Positions 8,948 through 17,590 of a DNA stretch of 64,000 nt are shown here, piece by piece. Below the pieces are notes generated by a model that had not been told where the DNA came from, did no database searches, and was given only the letters and a program-made list of their open reading frames with translations. Location: the NCBI RefSeq assembly GCF_019455385.1, contig NZ_JACOFR010000017.1, positions 100,247 through 164,246 of the forward strand. The letters run 5' to 3'. A program made the position numbers and the translations under genes. Every line of letters starts with the position of its first letter. Positions within the stretch are counted from its first letter, which is position 1. This DNA comes from Bradyrhizobium sp. BR 10289. GTDB taxonomy: Bacteria; Pseudomonadota; Alphaproteobacteria; Rhizobiales; Xanthobacteraceae.

Positions 8948-9367
8948 TCAGCGCGGCGCGATATCCGCGCGTTCGAGCGATTCCAGCGTCGCGGCGTTAG
9001 CGCAATAGCCGTGAAAATTCTCCGCAGCGGTGCCGTCAGCGAGGTCGCGGTCGCACTCTCCCTTGTGACCGCAGAGCGAGCAGACCCGCTCCATGTCACG
9101 CAGCAGCAGCGGCTGCGCGCGTCCCAGCGCCTCGGCGCTGATGCCGAGCTGTTCGAGCATCTTCGGCAGCTCGTCGGCGGCATGCTTGCCGTGACGGATC
9201 AGCTCCTCGAGATCGTCTGGCGCGATCCTGAGATCGCTCGCGATCCGGTCGAAATCGGCGCGGTCAAGCTGCCGCATCTCGTTCATCTCGCGGCGATGCT
9301 TCACCCAGCCTGCGAAGGTCTCGATGAGATCCTGAACGCGGGGATACGGCCTGCTTGCGGTGCTCAT
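8948..9367 (-). CDS. DUF6455-type cysteine-containing hypothetical protein
   Basis: A 139-residue soluble protein. The N-terminal half is helical and charged (WVKHRREMNEMRQLDRADF, then DLRIAPDDLEELIRHG). The C-terminal part has a compact cysteine cluster, CSLCGHKGEC, then HGYCANAATLESL, which may bind metal or form disulfides. It resembles the DUF6455 proteins common in Rhizobiales; molecular function is unknown. The ATG at 9367 is chosen because GGAG sits seven bases upstream. It is monocistronic, with a repeat behind its promoter region. Confidence 0.7.
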   Translation of the reverse strand: MSTASRPYPRVQDLIETFAGWVKHRREMNEMRQLDRADFDRIASDLRIAPDDLEELIRHGKHAADELPKMLEQLGISAEALGRAQPLLLRDMERVCSLCGHKGECDRDLADGTAAENFHGYCANAATLESLERADIAPR

Positions 9368-9471
9368 GGCGAAGCTCCGTTGGAGTCTTGGAATTGGAGC
9401 CAGTCTAGGCACAATGATGCAGGCGCGCGTTGCGCTGGATCAAATTTGGAACGCCGCCAAGGAAACGATCT

Positions 9472-9592
9472 CGTGCCCCGGACGCTGCGCAGCACGCAGT
9501 GATGCGCTGCAGAGCCGGGGCCCAGGCCTCCGCATCACTGGGTCCCGGCTCTGCGGAGCAGCGTTACACGCTGCACCGCGTCCGGGACACGG
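9472..9592. repeat. Intergenic repeat, family B copy 1
   Basis: About 120 bp. It begins CGTGCCCCGGACGC and ends GCGTCCGGGACACGG, with an inner inverted pair GCAGAGCCGGGGCCCA / TGGGTCCCGGCTCTGC. The same plan recurs at 24494, 46994 and 63948. Confidence 0.88.
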
Positions 9593-9598
9593 AGGGAG

Positions 9599-10384
9599 TT
9601 ACGCAAACCTCTCCGCCGCCCACGCATACAGGCTGCCCGGAATCGGCTTTTCGCCGCCGCGCCCTTTGGGTGAGATATGCAGGCCGATGATCTCGGGGTT
9701 GGTGACGAGGCCGAGATAGCTCGAAGGATCGAAGAACAGTTTTGGCTCGGCGTGCACGGCATAGAACGATTGCTTCGGCAATGCGTTGTGCAATTCGCCG
9801 GTGCGGCGGGCGAGTGCGGTGAGCGCCGCCGGCCCGTAGATCGCGACACGAATGTCCGAGAGACGGTTCGAGCCGCCGCGCAGGCGGCGCATCGCGAAGG
9901 TGATGCGATGGCGCAGCGACAGCCAGTTCGGCGTCAGCTCCTCCTGCTCCATCAGCTCTTCGAACGCGCGAACGATGCCGTGCTTGGGTGGCAGATAGAT
10001 CACGGAATTGCCGAGCTGGCGGGACCGCTCCCAGGCGAAATAGGGTTTTGCCGGATCGATCTCGACGGGCTTCAAGAGCAGCACGTCGGCGTCGAGCCAA
10101 AGGCCGAGATTCTTCGCCATCAGCTTCATGCGGAAGAAATCGCTGAACTGCAGCGTGGTCCAGTCGCGCCAGCTGCCGTCCGGCTGCGGCGGCCGCAAGC
10201 GTTCGGAGAAGGCGTGCGGCAGGATCGCTTCGGCATCTGCGTTGCCGACGCCGGCGGGCAGGCCGGGAATGGTGTCGAAGCTGTAGACCGTGACCTTGTG
10301 GCCGGCTGCGAGCTGCGAGCGCAGACAGGTCTGGCGCAGTGCGTCCATCGGGCCGTGCCAGAAGGTGACGATGTCAGGCGGCAT
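9599..10384 (-). CDS. DXD-type glycosyltransferase
   Basis: A 261-residue putative sugar transferase. The sequence begins with an ITFW-like beta strand (PPDIVTFWHGP) and carries the DXD metal/nucleotide-sugar motif in LGLWLDADVLLLKPV (about residue 105), as in capsular or lipopolysaccharide glycosyltransferases related to family GT32. It ends with HISPKGRGG. The start ATG at 10384 is preferred because the upstream in-frame extension reads into the leuD terminator. The acceptor and sugar are unknown; it is not in a polysaccharide cluster. Confidence 0.75.
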   Translation of the reverse strand: MPPDIVTFWHGPMDALRQTCLRSQLAAGHKVTVYSFDTIPGLPAGVGNADAEAILPHAFSERLRPPQPDGSWRDWTTLQFSDFFRMKLMAKNLGLWLDADVLLLKPVEIDPAKPYFAWERSRQLGNSVIYLPPKHGIVRAFEELMEQEELTPNWLSLRHRITFAMRRLRGGSNRLSDIRVAIYGPAALTALARRTGELHNALPKQSFYAVHAEPKLFFDPSSYLGLVTNPEIIGLHISPKGRGGEKPIPGSLYAWAAERFA

Positions 10385-10420
10385 GCGCGCAAGCTTACGG
10401 GATAACGAAGGCAAAGAAAA

Positions 10421-10447
10421 AGCCCCGGCGCTCGCGGCACCGGGGCT
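10421..10447 (-). terminator. Intrinsic terminator of leuD
   Basis: Stem AGCCCCGG / CCGGGGCT, followed on the minus strand by a T-rich tract. It is placed 18 bases after the leuD stop. Confidence 0.85.
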
Positions 10448-10464
10448 CAAACGAAAATCTGCGA

Positions 10465-11070
10465 TCAGGCCCAGGCGCGTTCGCGCTTGAGCTTGTCCTC
10501 GTAGCTGTCGATCGAAGCCTTCTTCTCCATCGTCAGACCGATGTCGTCGAGGCCGTTGATCAGGCAGTGCTTGCGGAACGGATCGATCTCGAACTTGACC
10601 TTGCCGCCGTCGGGACCGCGGATCTCCTGGTTCGGCAGGTCGATCGTCAGCGTCGCGTTGGCGCCGCGCTCGGCGTCGTCGAACAGCTTGTCGAGGTCTT
10701 CCTGCGACACGCGGATCGGCAGAATGCCGTTCTTGAAGCAGTTGTTGTAGAAGATGTCGCCGAACGAGGTCGAGATCACGCAGCGGATGCCGAAATCGAG
10801 CAGCGCCCAGGGCGCGTGCTCGCGGCTCGAGCCGCAGCCGAAATTATCGCCGGCGACCAGCACCTTCGCATTGCGATAGGCGGGCTGGTTGAGGACGAAG
10901 TCGGGATTCTCGCTGCCGTCGTCCTTGTAGCGCTGCTCGGAGAAGAGCCCCTTGCCAAGGCCGGTGCGCTTGATGGTCTTGAGGTACTGCTTCGGAATGA
11001 TCATGTCGGTATCGACATTGATGATCTTCAGCGGCGCCGCGACGCCTTCCAGCGTGGTGAACTTGTCCAT
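10465..11070 (-). CDS. leuD: 3-isopropylmalate dehydratase small subunit
   Basis: With LeuC it isomerises 2-isopropylmalate to 3-isopropylmalate in leucine synthesis. The 201-residue length is typical of the proteobacterial form. It shows VDTDMIIPKQYLK (residues 19-31) and the substrate-specificity loop GCGSSREHAPWAL (78-90), which holds the conserved Ser and Arg. It ends at a strong hairpin terminator. leuC is on the same strand about 3.5 kb upstream in the transcription sense, separated by unrelated genes, so the two subunits are transcribed separately. Confidence 0.97.
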   Translation of the reverse strand: MDKFTTLEGVAAPLKIINVDTDMIIPKQYLKTIKRTGLGKGLFSEQRYKDDGSENPDFVLNQPAYRNAKVLVAGDNFGCGSSREHAPWALLDFGIRCVISTSFGDIFYNNCFKNGILPIRVSQEDLDKLFDDAERGANATLTIDLPNQEIRGPDGGKVKFEIDPFRKHCLINGLDDIGLTMEKKASIDSYEDKLKRERAWA

Positions 11071-11157
11071 TGTGGGCTTCCCGGTTTGTCGTCAGGGGAG
11101 GGCTGTTTAGCCCGGTTGGGGTGTAAATCCTAGGCCGGATTCGGCAATCTTGGTCTG

Positions 11158-11727
11158 TCAGAGGGGCGGAGCCATGGCCTCAGGGACAAAGCCCGTCGGC
11201 AGGCCGTCGATGCTCTTGTTGTTCTTCAGGCCCCAGTATTTTCGCAGATTGTCGAGGCCCTGCTTCGTCCAGTAGCGCACGAGGCTGCTCCGCTCCTCCT
11301 TGTAGTCGAACAGCGGCACGCCCATGCCGCACGATGTCTGCACGAGCTCGACCGAGAGGCGCACGATCTGGCGTGCCCCGGTCATGTCCTCGAACCCAGC
11401 GGCGAGATCGGCGTATTCAGGCGTACCGCGCATCAGCGAGCGACCCTGGCCATAGAGCCGCAGGATCATCGGAGGGCCTTCGAAGGCGCAGAACATGATG
11501 GTCAGCCGCTTGTCGTCGCAGGCGATCAGATGCGCGCGGGTCTCGCTGCCGCTGCCGGTGCAGTCGAGATAGGCGACATCGTTGTCCCCGAGCACCCGGA
11601 ACGAGGACAGGCCCTTGGGGGACACGTTGATGCGTCCCTTCGGCGGGGCGCTCGCGACGAAGAAGATTTTTTGCCGCTCGATGAAAGCCCTGTGCTCGGG
11701 CTCGATCCTCGCGAATTGCTTGCCCAT
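11158..11727 (-). CDS. Pyridoxamine 5'-phosphate oxidase family protein
   Basis: A 189-residue split-barrel flavin-binding protein. FFVASAPPKGRINVSPKG and the following AYLDCTGSGSETRAHL match the FMN-binding barrel of PNPOx-like proteins, which include flavin or F420-dependent oxidoreductases. It is not the vitamin B6 enzyme PdxH itself, which is longer at the C-terminus. The start is supported by AAAGGA. It is divergently transcribed from an MmyB-type regulator, and the roughly 100-base gap is unusually AT-rich with repeated TAGTATA-like words, suggesting that the regulator controls it. Confidence 0.82.
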   Translation of the reverse strand: MGKQFARIEPEHRAFIERQKIFFVASAPPKGRINVSPKGLSSFRVLGDNDVAYLDCTGSGSETRAHLIACDDKRLTIMFCAFEGPPMILRLYGQGRSLMRGTPEYADLAAGFEDMTGARQIVRLSVELVQTSCGMGVPLFDYKEERSSLVRYWTKQGLDNLRKYWGLKNNKSIDGLPTGFVPEAMAPPL

Positions 11728-11770
11728 GTCCGTGCGTCCTTTGCGCAGCGCCGCCGCTGCGACAACAAGC

Positions 11771-11817
11771 TAGTATATTTAGTATACCCGTTTAATAATG
11801 CTGTTTATGCTGGTATA
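11771..11817. promoter_or_regulatory. Candidate operator region between divergent PNPOx and HTH genes
   Basis: Two tandem words TAGTATATT and TAGTATACC (the latter containing the palindrome GTATAC), plus TGGTATA 24 bases on, lie in an AT-rich stretch unlike the surrounding GC-rich DNA. Operator and/or -10 function is inferred from position only. Confidence 0.45.
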
Positions 11818-11826
11818 AAAACCACC

Positions 11827-12645
11827 ATGAAGGGAACAGACCCGATCGCCCCGGCCCTGTCACTGAGCGCCTTCCTGCGTGCGCTCCGCGAGCGGCAGTC
11901 GCCGGCGGAATTCGGCCTCGCGGCGGGCCCAAGGCGGCGCACGCCCGGCCTGCGCCGCGAGGAGGTCGCCCAGCTCTGCGGATTGAGCGTCACCTGGTAC
12001 ACGTGGATCGAGCAGGGGCGCGATGTGTCCGTCTCTGCCTCGGCGCTTGCGCGCCTCGCCAGCGGATTGCGCCTGTCGCGGGCCGAGCGCAGCTATTTGT
12101 TCGAAGTCGCCGGCAAGCGCGATCCTGAACGTCCCGGCGTCAGGGATGATCCGCCCGACGAGATCCTGGCCTGCGTCGATGCGATCGATGGTCCCGCCTA
12201 CATCCTCGATCGCACATGGCGCGCGCGCCGCTGGAATGCGAAAGCGTCGCTGCTGTTTGCGGGATGGCTCGATGCAGACGGTGAAAAAAATCTGCTGCGC
12301 TACATCTTCCTCAGGCCTGAAGCCAAAACCCTGATCCTGGACTGGGCCACCCGCGCACGGCGCGTCGTCGCGGAGTTCCGCGCCGCGGTGACAGCCTACT
12401 CCGACGATCCCGGGATTCGCCGGCTGGTCGAGGAGCTGAGACTGGGAAGCCCCGAGTTCGAACGCTGCTGGGACACGCAGGGGGTCTTGGCGCGCGAGGG
12501 CGGCGCGCGTGCGTTCAATCATCCGGCCATGGGGCTGCTGCATTATCAGCAGGTGTCGCTGTCGCTCGCGGGATGGTCGGATTATCGGCTGACGATGTTG
12601 CTTCCTGCGCCGCGCCCTGATCAGTCCGCGCCGGATTCTGCCTGA
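11827..12645 (+). CDS. Helix-turn-helix regulator with MmyB-like ligand-binding domain
   Basis: A 272-residue transcription factor. The XRE-type HTH spans about residues 33-85 (RRTPGLRREEVAQLCGLSVT, then YTWIEQGRDVSVS). The C-terminal PAS-like MmyB domain begins near ILACVDAIDGPAYILD and continues through the WNAKASLLF segment. These proteins are usually repressors or sensors of fatty acid-like or xenobiotic ligands. ATG 11827 is the natural start because the HTH follows after the usual short arm. It is divergent from the PNPOx gene. Its 3' end overlaps the convergent zincin gene by 25 bases. Confidence 0.9.
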   Translation: MKGTDPIAPALSLSAFLRALRERQSPAEFGLAAGPRRRTPGLRREEVAQLCGLSVTWYTWIEQGRDVSVSASALARLASGLRLSRAERSYLFEVAGKRDPERPGVRDDPPDEILACVDAIDGPAYILDRTWRARRWNAKASLLFAGWLDADGEKNLLRYIFLRPEAKTLILDWATRARRVVAEFRAAVTAYSDDPGIRRLVEELRLGSPEFERCWDTQGVLAREGGARAFNHPAMGLLHYQQVSLSLAGWSDYRLTMLLPAPRPDQSAPDSA

Positions 12646-13031
12646 GCCTCGATCGCCGCCATATCGTCGTCCGAGAGGCCGAAATGGTGGCCGATCTCGT
12701 GGATCAGGACGTGGCGGACGATGCGGCCGAGGCTCTCGTCGTGCTCGGCCCAGTAGTCCAGGATCGGGCGGCGGTAGAGCCAAACCATATTGGGCAGCCG
12801 CGCCACGTCGCCGAGGCTTTGCTGGGGCAGCCCCACGCCCTGGAACAGGCCGAGCAGGTCGAACTCGCTCTCGCATTCCATCTCGTCCAGAACCTCCTCG
12901 GTCGGGAAGTCGTCGACGCGCAGGATCACGCCCTCGCAGAGGCCGCGAAATTCCGCCGGCAGGCGCTCGAAGATGTCATGAGCCGCCGCTTCCATCTCGG
13001 CCAGCGAGGGTGCTTTCAGGTCCGTCCACAT
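12621..13031 (-). CDS. Metallopeptidase (zincin) family protein
   Basis: A 136-residue small zincin of the DUF1025 / zincin_1 type. The zinc-binding motif HEIGHHFGLSDDDM (HExxH plus downstream Asp/Glu) is intact near the C-terminus, after LIHEIG. The preceding region has FPTEEVLDEM and LYRRPILDYW, as in this family. The ATG at 13031 has AGAGGGA upstream. There is no signal peptide. The physiological substrate is unknown. It converges on the HTH gene with a short overlap of the 3' ends. Confidence 0.88.
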   Translation of the reverse strand: MWTDLKAPSLAEMEAAAHDIFERLPAEFRGLCEGVILRVDDFPTEEVLDEMECESEFDLLGLFQGVGLPQQSLGDVARLPNMVWLYRRPILDYWAEHDESLGRIVRHVLIHEIGHHFGLSDDDMAAIEAQAESGAD

Positions 13032-13167
13032 GCCGTCCCTCTTAGCGTGGCTTCCCTGCCGATGCATCCGGCTTTATAGGATCGGCCCAAGAAGGAGCGT
13101 TGACGTCGCGCGCGAAAACGAGGAGCGTACGGCGCCTCAAGGGGTTGGCTCATTTGGTGGTGGTACG

Positions 13168-13485
13168 ATGCGGGCGGGAACAGCGACACTGGTTCTACTG
13201 TGCATGGGGTTGTTTTCGCAGTTTTGCGTTGGCGCGAACGCCCAAGCCCTGACAGCTGACCCCGAGATCCGCATGGCCCAGGCGGTCTCGCCTGAGGACG
13301 CTCCGCCGCCGCGCAAGCGGTCCCGCCTGCGCGTCACGCCCTATTACAGCCCTGATGGCGTCTATCCCCGCTACAATCCCGGACCCGATGCGGTCCGCGA
13401 GTGCAACGCCACCTATGTGCAGGAATACCGGCCCAGCGGCACGGTGATCGTGCCGCATATGAGCTGCTATTGGCGGCGGGGCTGA
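13168..13485 (+). CDS. Small secreted Tyr/Pro-rich protein
   Basis: A 105-residue protein with a signal peptide (LVLLCMGLFSQFCVG, cleavage after ANA) and a mature part containing RVTPYYSPDGVYPRYNPGPD and two cysteines (RECNATY, MSCYWRRG). No enzyme motif is seen. The start at 13168 is the ATG immediately before the hydrophobic segment; its ribosome-binding site is weak. It is the first of three small secreted proteins on the same strand within 1.3 kb. Function unknown. Confidence 0.65.
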   Translation: MRAGTATLVLLCMGLFSQFCVGANAQALTADPEIRMAQAVSPEDAPPPRKRSRLRVTPYYSPDGVYPRYNPGPDAVRECNATYVQEYRPSGTVIVPHMSCYWRRG

Positions 13486-13519
13486 GCCTGCTGCCCGCAT
13501 GTCGAGAGCGGAGGTCGTC

Positions 13520-13780
13520 ATGATGCGATGGTTTGCACTCGCCGTCGTCTTTGGGCTCGCAGCGGCTTCGCCTTACGCTACCGCGGCACAGAGGATGACG
13601 ACACCGGATGCCTCGGCAGGGCGCGCTGTCTTCGATGGACGGCGGCACGCGCGATACGTCGAGATCAGGCAGCCGGTTGCGCGACATGATCCGCCTTATT
13701 ACGCGCGGCCGGTTTACTACCGTCCCTATCCTTACGGCGTGCCCGCGCCGTTCGTGTTCGGCTACGGGCCGTTCTGGTGA
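13520..13780 (+). CDS. Small secreted Tyr/Pro-rich protein
   Basis: An 86-residue protein. After a signal peptide (WFALAVVFGLAAAS, cleavage near ATA) the C-terminal third is almost only Tyr, Pro, Arg and Phe (PPYYARPVYYRPYPYGV, ending GYGPFW). Such tails occur in envelope-associated or structural small proteins, but no function can be assigned. The start ATG 13520 has GGAGG six bases upstream. It follows the previous secreted protein after 34 bases, so the two may be co-transcribed. Confidence 0.65.
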   Translation: MMRWFALAVVFGLAAASPYATAAQRMTTPDASAGRAVFDGRRHARYVEIRQPVARHDPPYYARPVYYRPYPYGVPAPFVFGYGPFW

Positions 13781-13923
13781 CGCCGCGCGCTGCGATCGTT
13801 CATTCACGAGGCGTTCACGTCGCTCGCTTTAATTTAATCTCGGGAGCGACTGTCAACGAACAGCGATGACGCGGGCCGGGAACGAGCGTCGCAACTCCGC
13901 TGTCGAGATTCAGGGAGAATGCC

Positions 13924-14478
13924 ATGCTGAGGATGTTGGGTCTCGGGACAAGCCCGATGCGCCTGCTTGGGCTTGCGGCCGTTGCCACGCTGATGCTGTC
14001 GGCCGGCACCGCGCAACGCGCCGAGGCGATGACGCCGATCAATCCGACTGCGCTGCCGGCGGCGAAGGCTGCAAATGACGACATGATCCAGGTGCGCGGC
14101 GGACATTTCGGCGGCGGACACGGTGGCGGCTTCCATGGCGGCGGTTTCCACGGCGGAGGTGGCTTCCACGGTGGTGGCGGACATTTCGGCGGCTTCCGCG
14201 GCGGTGGCTTTCATGGCGGCGGCTTCCGCGCCGCGCCGGCCTTTCACGGCGGCGGCTACCGCTACGGCGGCTTCCGCCACTATGGCGGCGGTTATCATCA
14301 CTACGGGATCTATCGCCCGCACTACGGCTATCGCCATTTCCACCGGCGCTATTATTACGGCGGCTACTATCCCTATTACCACTACCCGCGCCGCTGCCGG
14401 GTCATCTGGACCTATTACGGCCCGCGCCGCATCTGCCGCTGGCATCGCTGGCACCATCCGTACCGCTACTATTGGTGA
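13924..14478 (+). CDS. Gly/His-rich secreted repeat protein
   Basis: A 184-residue protein. The N-terminus is a signal peptide (LLGLAAVATLMLSAGTAQ). Residues about 58-110 are a degenerate FHGGG / GGGFHGG repeat array, and the C-terminal half is rich in Tyr, His and Arg (YYYGGYYPYYHYP and RWHRWHHPYRYYW), with one cysteine pair (RRCRVIW, RRICRWH). The many histidines suggest metal binding, an inference only. The ATG is preceded by AGGGAGAATGCC. It is the third gene of a small-secreted-protein cluster, separated from the second by 143 bases. A terminator follows. Confidence 0.75.
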   Translation: MLRMLGLGTSPMRLLGLAAVATLMLSAGTAQRAEAMTPINPTALPAAKAANDDMIQVRGGHFGGGHGGGFHGGGFHGGGGFHGGGGHFGGFRGGGFHGGGFRAAPAFHGGGYRYGGFRHYGGGYHHYGIYRPHYGYRHFHRRYYYGGYYPYYHYPRRCRVIWTYYGPRRICRWHRWHHPYRYYW

Positions 14479-14500
14479 TGTGAGACGCAACGGTTGACGC

Positions 14501-14527
14501 AAAAAGGGCGCCCAGCGGCGCCCTTTT
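14501..14527. terminator. Bidirectional intrinsic terminator
   Basis: AAAAAGGGCGCC...GGCGCCCTTTT hairpin with a five-base loop, between the convergent Gly/His-rich gene and leuC. A and T runs on both sides let it act in both directions. Confidence 0.88.
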
Positions 14528-14562
14528 CATGACATGCGTTTTGCACGTGCGCGTGCGGCGGC

Positions 14563-15969
<1,407 letters not shown>

Positions 15970-16240
15970 GAGCTTCAGCTCCGGGAATGTTGGTAACGGA
16001 TGAGCGCGGTCACGCGCGGGGCAACAGAGTGATCTTCAGCGCAGCCTTTAAGCTGCGGGACTAAGCTCTGACGTTGCCGAGGTCGCGAAGCGTCCGAAGA
16101 ACCGGCCAGGCAGCCGCGAGCGATCGTCGATGACGATGCGCTTGGCGGGGACGAGGCTGGTCGGATCTGGAAACATTCCAAGGATATATAGCAGGCCGAA
16201 TTGGAATCGCGAGTGCTTTGACGCGCACGGCTGACGCAAC
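15970..16240 (-). other. leuC upstream region, no confident gene
   Basis: About 270 bases between leuC and the rplS terminator. It holds the leuC promoter candidate at 16175-16207 and a small GCAGC/GCTGC hairpin at about 16041-16056. It also has a minus-strand reading frame that could start at the ATG near 16176 and encode about 43 residues ending in ELSPAA. I do not call that a gene without conservation. Confidence 0.4.
16175..16207 (-). promoter_or_regulatory. Candidate leuC promoter/operator
   Basis: A perfect 7-bp inverted repeat, ATTCCAA (16175-16181) and TTGGAAT (16201-16207), flanks a TATATA box at 16185-16190. It is about 220 bases upstream of leuC, the first gene read from it. Regulatory function is inferred. 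Confidence 0.4.
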
Positions 16241-16273
16241 AAAAAAGCGCGGAGCCGAGCCCCGCGCTTTTCG
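16241..16273 (-). terminator. Intrinsic terminator of rplS
   Basis: AAAAGCGCGG...CCGCGCTTTT stem with T-rich flank on the minus strand, 25 bases after the rplS stop. Confidence 0.88.
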
Positions 16274-16297
16274 AAAAACTGGCCTGGTTGCCCGAGA

Positions 16298-16678
16298 TTA
16301 CTCGTTGGCGGCGGCCTGGCGGTCCTGCTTCTCGACGATGCGCGCGGACTTGCCGCGAAGGTTGCGGAGGTAATAGAGCTTGGCGCGACGCACCTTGCCG
16401 CGGCGCACCACCTTGATCGAGTCGATCATCGGCGACATCACCGGAAACACGCGCTCGACGCCTTCGCCGTAGGAGATCTTGCGGACGGTGAAGCTCTCGT
16501 TGAGGCCACCGCCGGAACGGCCGATGCAGACGCCTTCATAGGCCTGCACGCGGGTGCGGTCGCCTTCGACGACCTTCACGTTGACGATCACGGTGTCGCC
16601 GGGACCGAATTCCGGAATGTCCTTGCCGGTGGACAGCTTGTCGAATTGCTCTTGCTCGAGCTGCTTGATCAGGTTCAT
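16298..16678 (-). CDS. rplS: 50S ribosomal protein L19
   Basis: A 126-residue ribosomal protein at the 30S/50S interface. Characteristic segments are MNLIKQLEQEQ, FGPGDTVIVNVKVVEGDRTR, YEGVCIGR and VFPVMSPMIDSIKVVRRGKV, then AKLYYLRNLRGK. The ATG at 16678 has GGAG at eight bases; a longer in-frame start would add 32 residues not found in L19. It lies downstream of trmD after a gap of about 110 bases and ends at a strong terminator. Confidence 0.98.
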   Translation of the reverse strand: MNLIKQLEQEQFDKLSTGKDIPEFGPGDTVIVNVKVVEGDRTRVQAYEGVCIGRSGGGLNESFTVRKISYGEGVERVFPVMSPMIDSIKVVRRGKVRRAKLYYLRNLRGKSARIVEKQDRQAAANE

Positions 16679-16787
16679 GGGTAAATCTCCATCGGCGCGC
16701 CCAGCCTTCGAAACGGGGGCTGCGTGAAATTCGGTTATCCAGCCATTGCGGATGTGGCCGCTCCTATAAGGCAAGCCGGAGCGTTTG

Positions 16788-17543
16788 TCACCCGTCTGTC
16801 TTGTTTTTTGGCGTTTTTTGGCGTCCGGCCCGATTCGGGGCTTTCGGCGGGATTTGGGCCCATAAATCGGGCCGCCGGGCCTCTGTGAGAGCCTCGGACT
16901 GCGCCCGCCGCCACGCCGCGACCTTGGCGTGGTCGCCCGAGGTCAGGACCTCCGGGATCGGGGTTCCCTCGAACAGCTGCGGGCGGGTGTATTGGGGGTA
17001 TTCGAGCAGGCCATCCGAAAAGCTCTCTTCGGTTCCAGAGGCTTCTTTGCCCATCACCCCCGGCAGCAGCCGGACACAGGCGTCAATCAGCGCCAGGGCC
17101 GCGATTTCGCCGCCTGAGAGCACGTAATCCCCGATCGAGACCTCCTCCAGGCCCCGCCCATCGATCACCCGCTGGTCGATGCCCTCGAATCGTCCGCAGA
17201 CGATCAGGGGGCCCGGACCTTTTGCGAGCTCGGCGACGCGCGCCTGGGTCAATGGCCGACCCCTCGGGCTCATCAGCAGTTTTGGCCGGTCCGGGGCGAT
17301 CCCGGCGGCATCGATGGCCGCTGCCAGAACATCGGCCCGCAGCACCATGCCCGGGCCGCCGCCGGCCGGGGTGTCGTCGACGCTGCGGTGGCGGTCGGTC
17401 GCGGAGGCCCGGATGTCGCGCGCTTCGATCTCCCACAGCCCGGAGGCCAGCGCCCGGCCGGCCAGGCTCACGCCGAGCGGCCCCGGAAACATCTCCGGAA
17501 ACAGTGTCAGCACCGTCGCGCGCCAGGGTGGGGAAGTCGTCAT
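16788..17543 (-). CDS. trmD: tRNA (guanine-37-N1)-methyltransferase
   Basis: Transfers methyl from S-adenosylmethionine to G37 of tRNAs reading CNN codons and so prevents frameshifting. The 251-residue protein has the SPOUT trefoil-knot motifs: LTLFPEMFPGPLG, the RHRSVDDTPAGGGPGMV loop, CGRFEGIDQRV and IGDYVLSGGE. Its C-terminus is a basic tail (APNRAGRQKTPKNKTDG). In most bacteria rimM lies directly upstream; here an MFS gene and a LysR gene stand between. Confidence 0.98.
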   Translation of the reverse strand: MTTSPPWRATVLTLFPEMFPGPLGVSLAGRALASGLWEIEARDIRASATDRHRSVDDTPAGGGPGMVLRADVLAAAIDAAGIAPDRPKLLMSPRGRPLTQARVAELAKGPGPLIVCGRFEGIDQRVIDGRGLEEVSIGDYVLSGGEIAALALIDACVRLLPGVMGKEASGTEESFSDGLLEYPQYTRPQLFEGTPIPEVLTSGDHAKVAAWRRAQSEALTEARRPDLWAQIPPKAPNRAGRQKTPKNKTDG

Positions 17544-17590
17544 GGCCGCTGGTTAGGGCATTGCGGCCGGGAGGTCGAGACCTTGCTCCG

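Noticed and set aside
13834..14502. Minus-strand open frame of 222 codons opposite the Gly/His-rich gene
   Set aside because: It is an Ala/Val/Glu-rich translation caused by the repetitive GGCGGC-type codons; the plus strand has a signal peptide and a ribosome-binding site.
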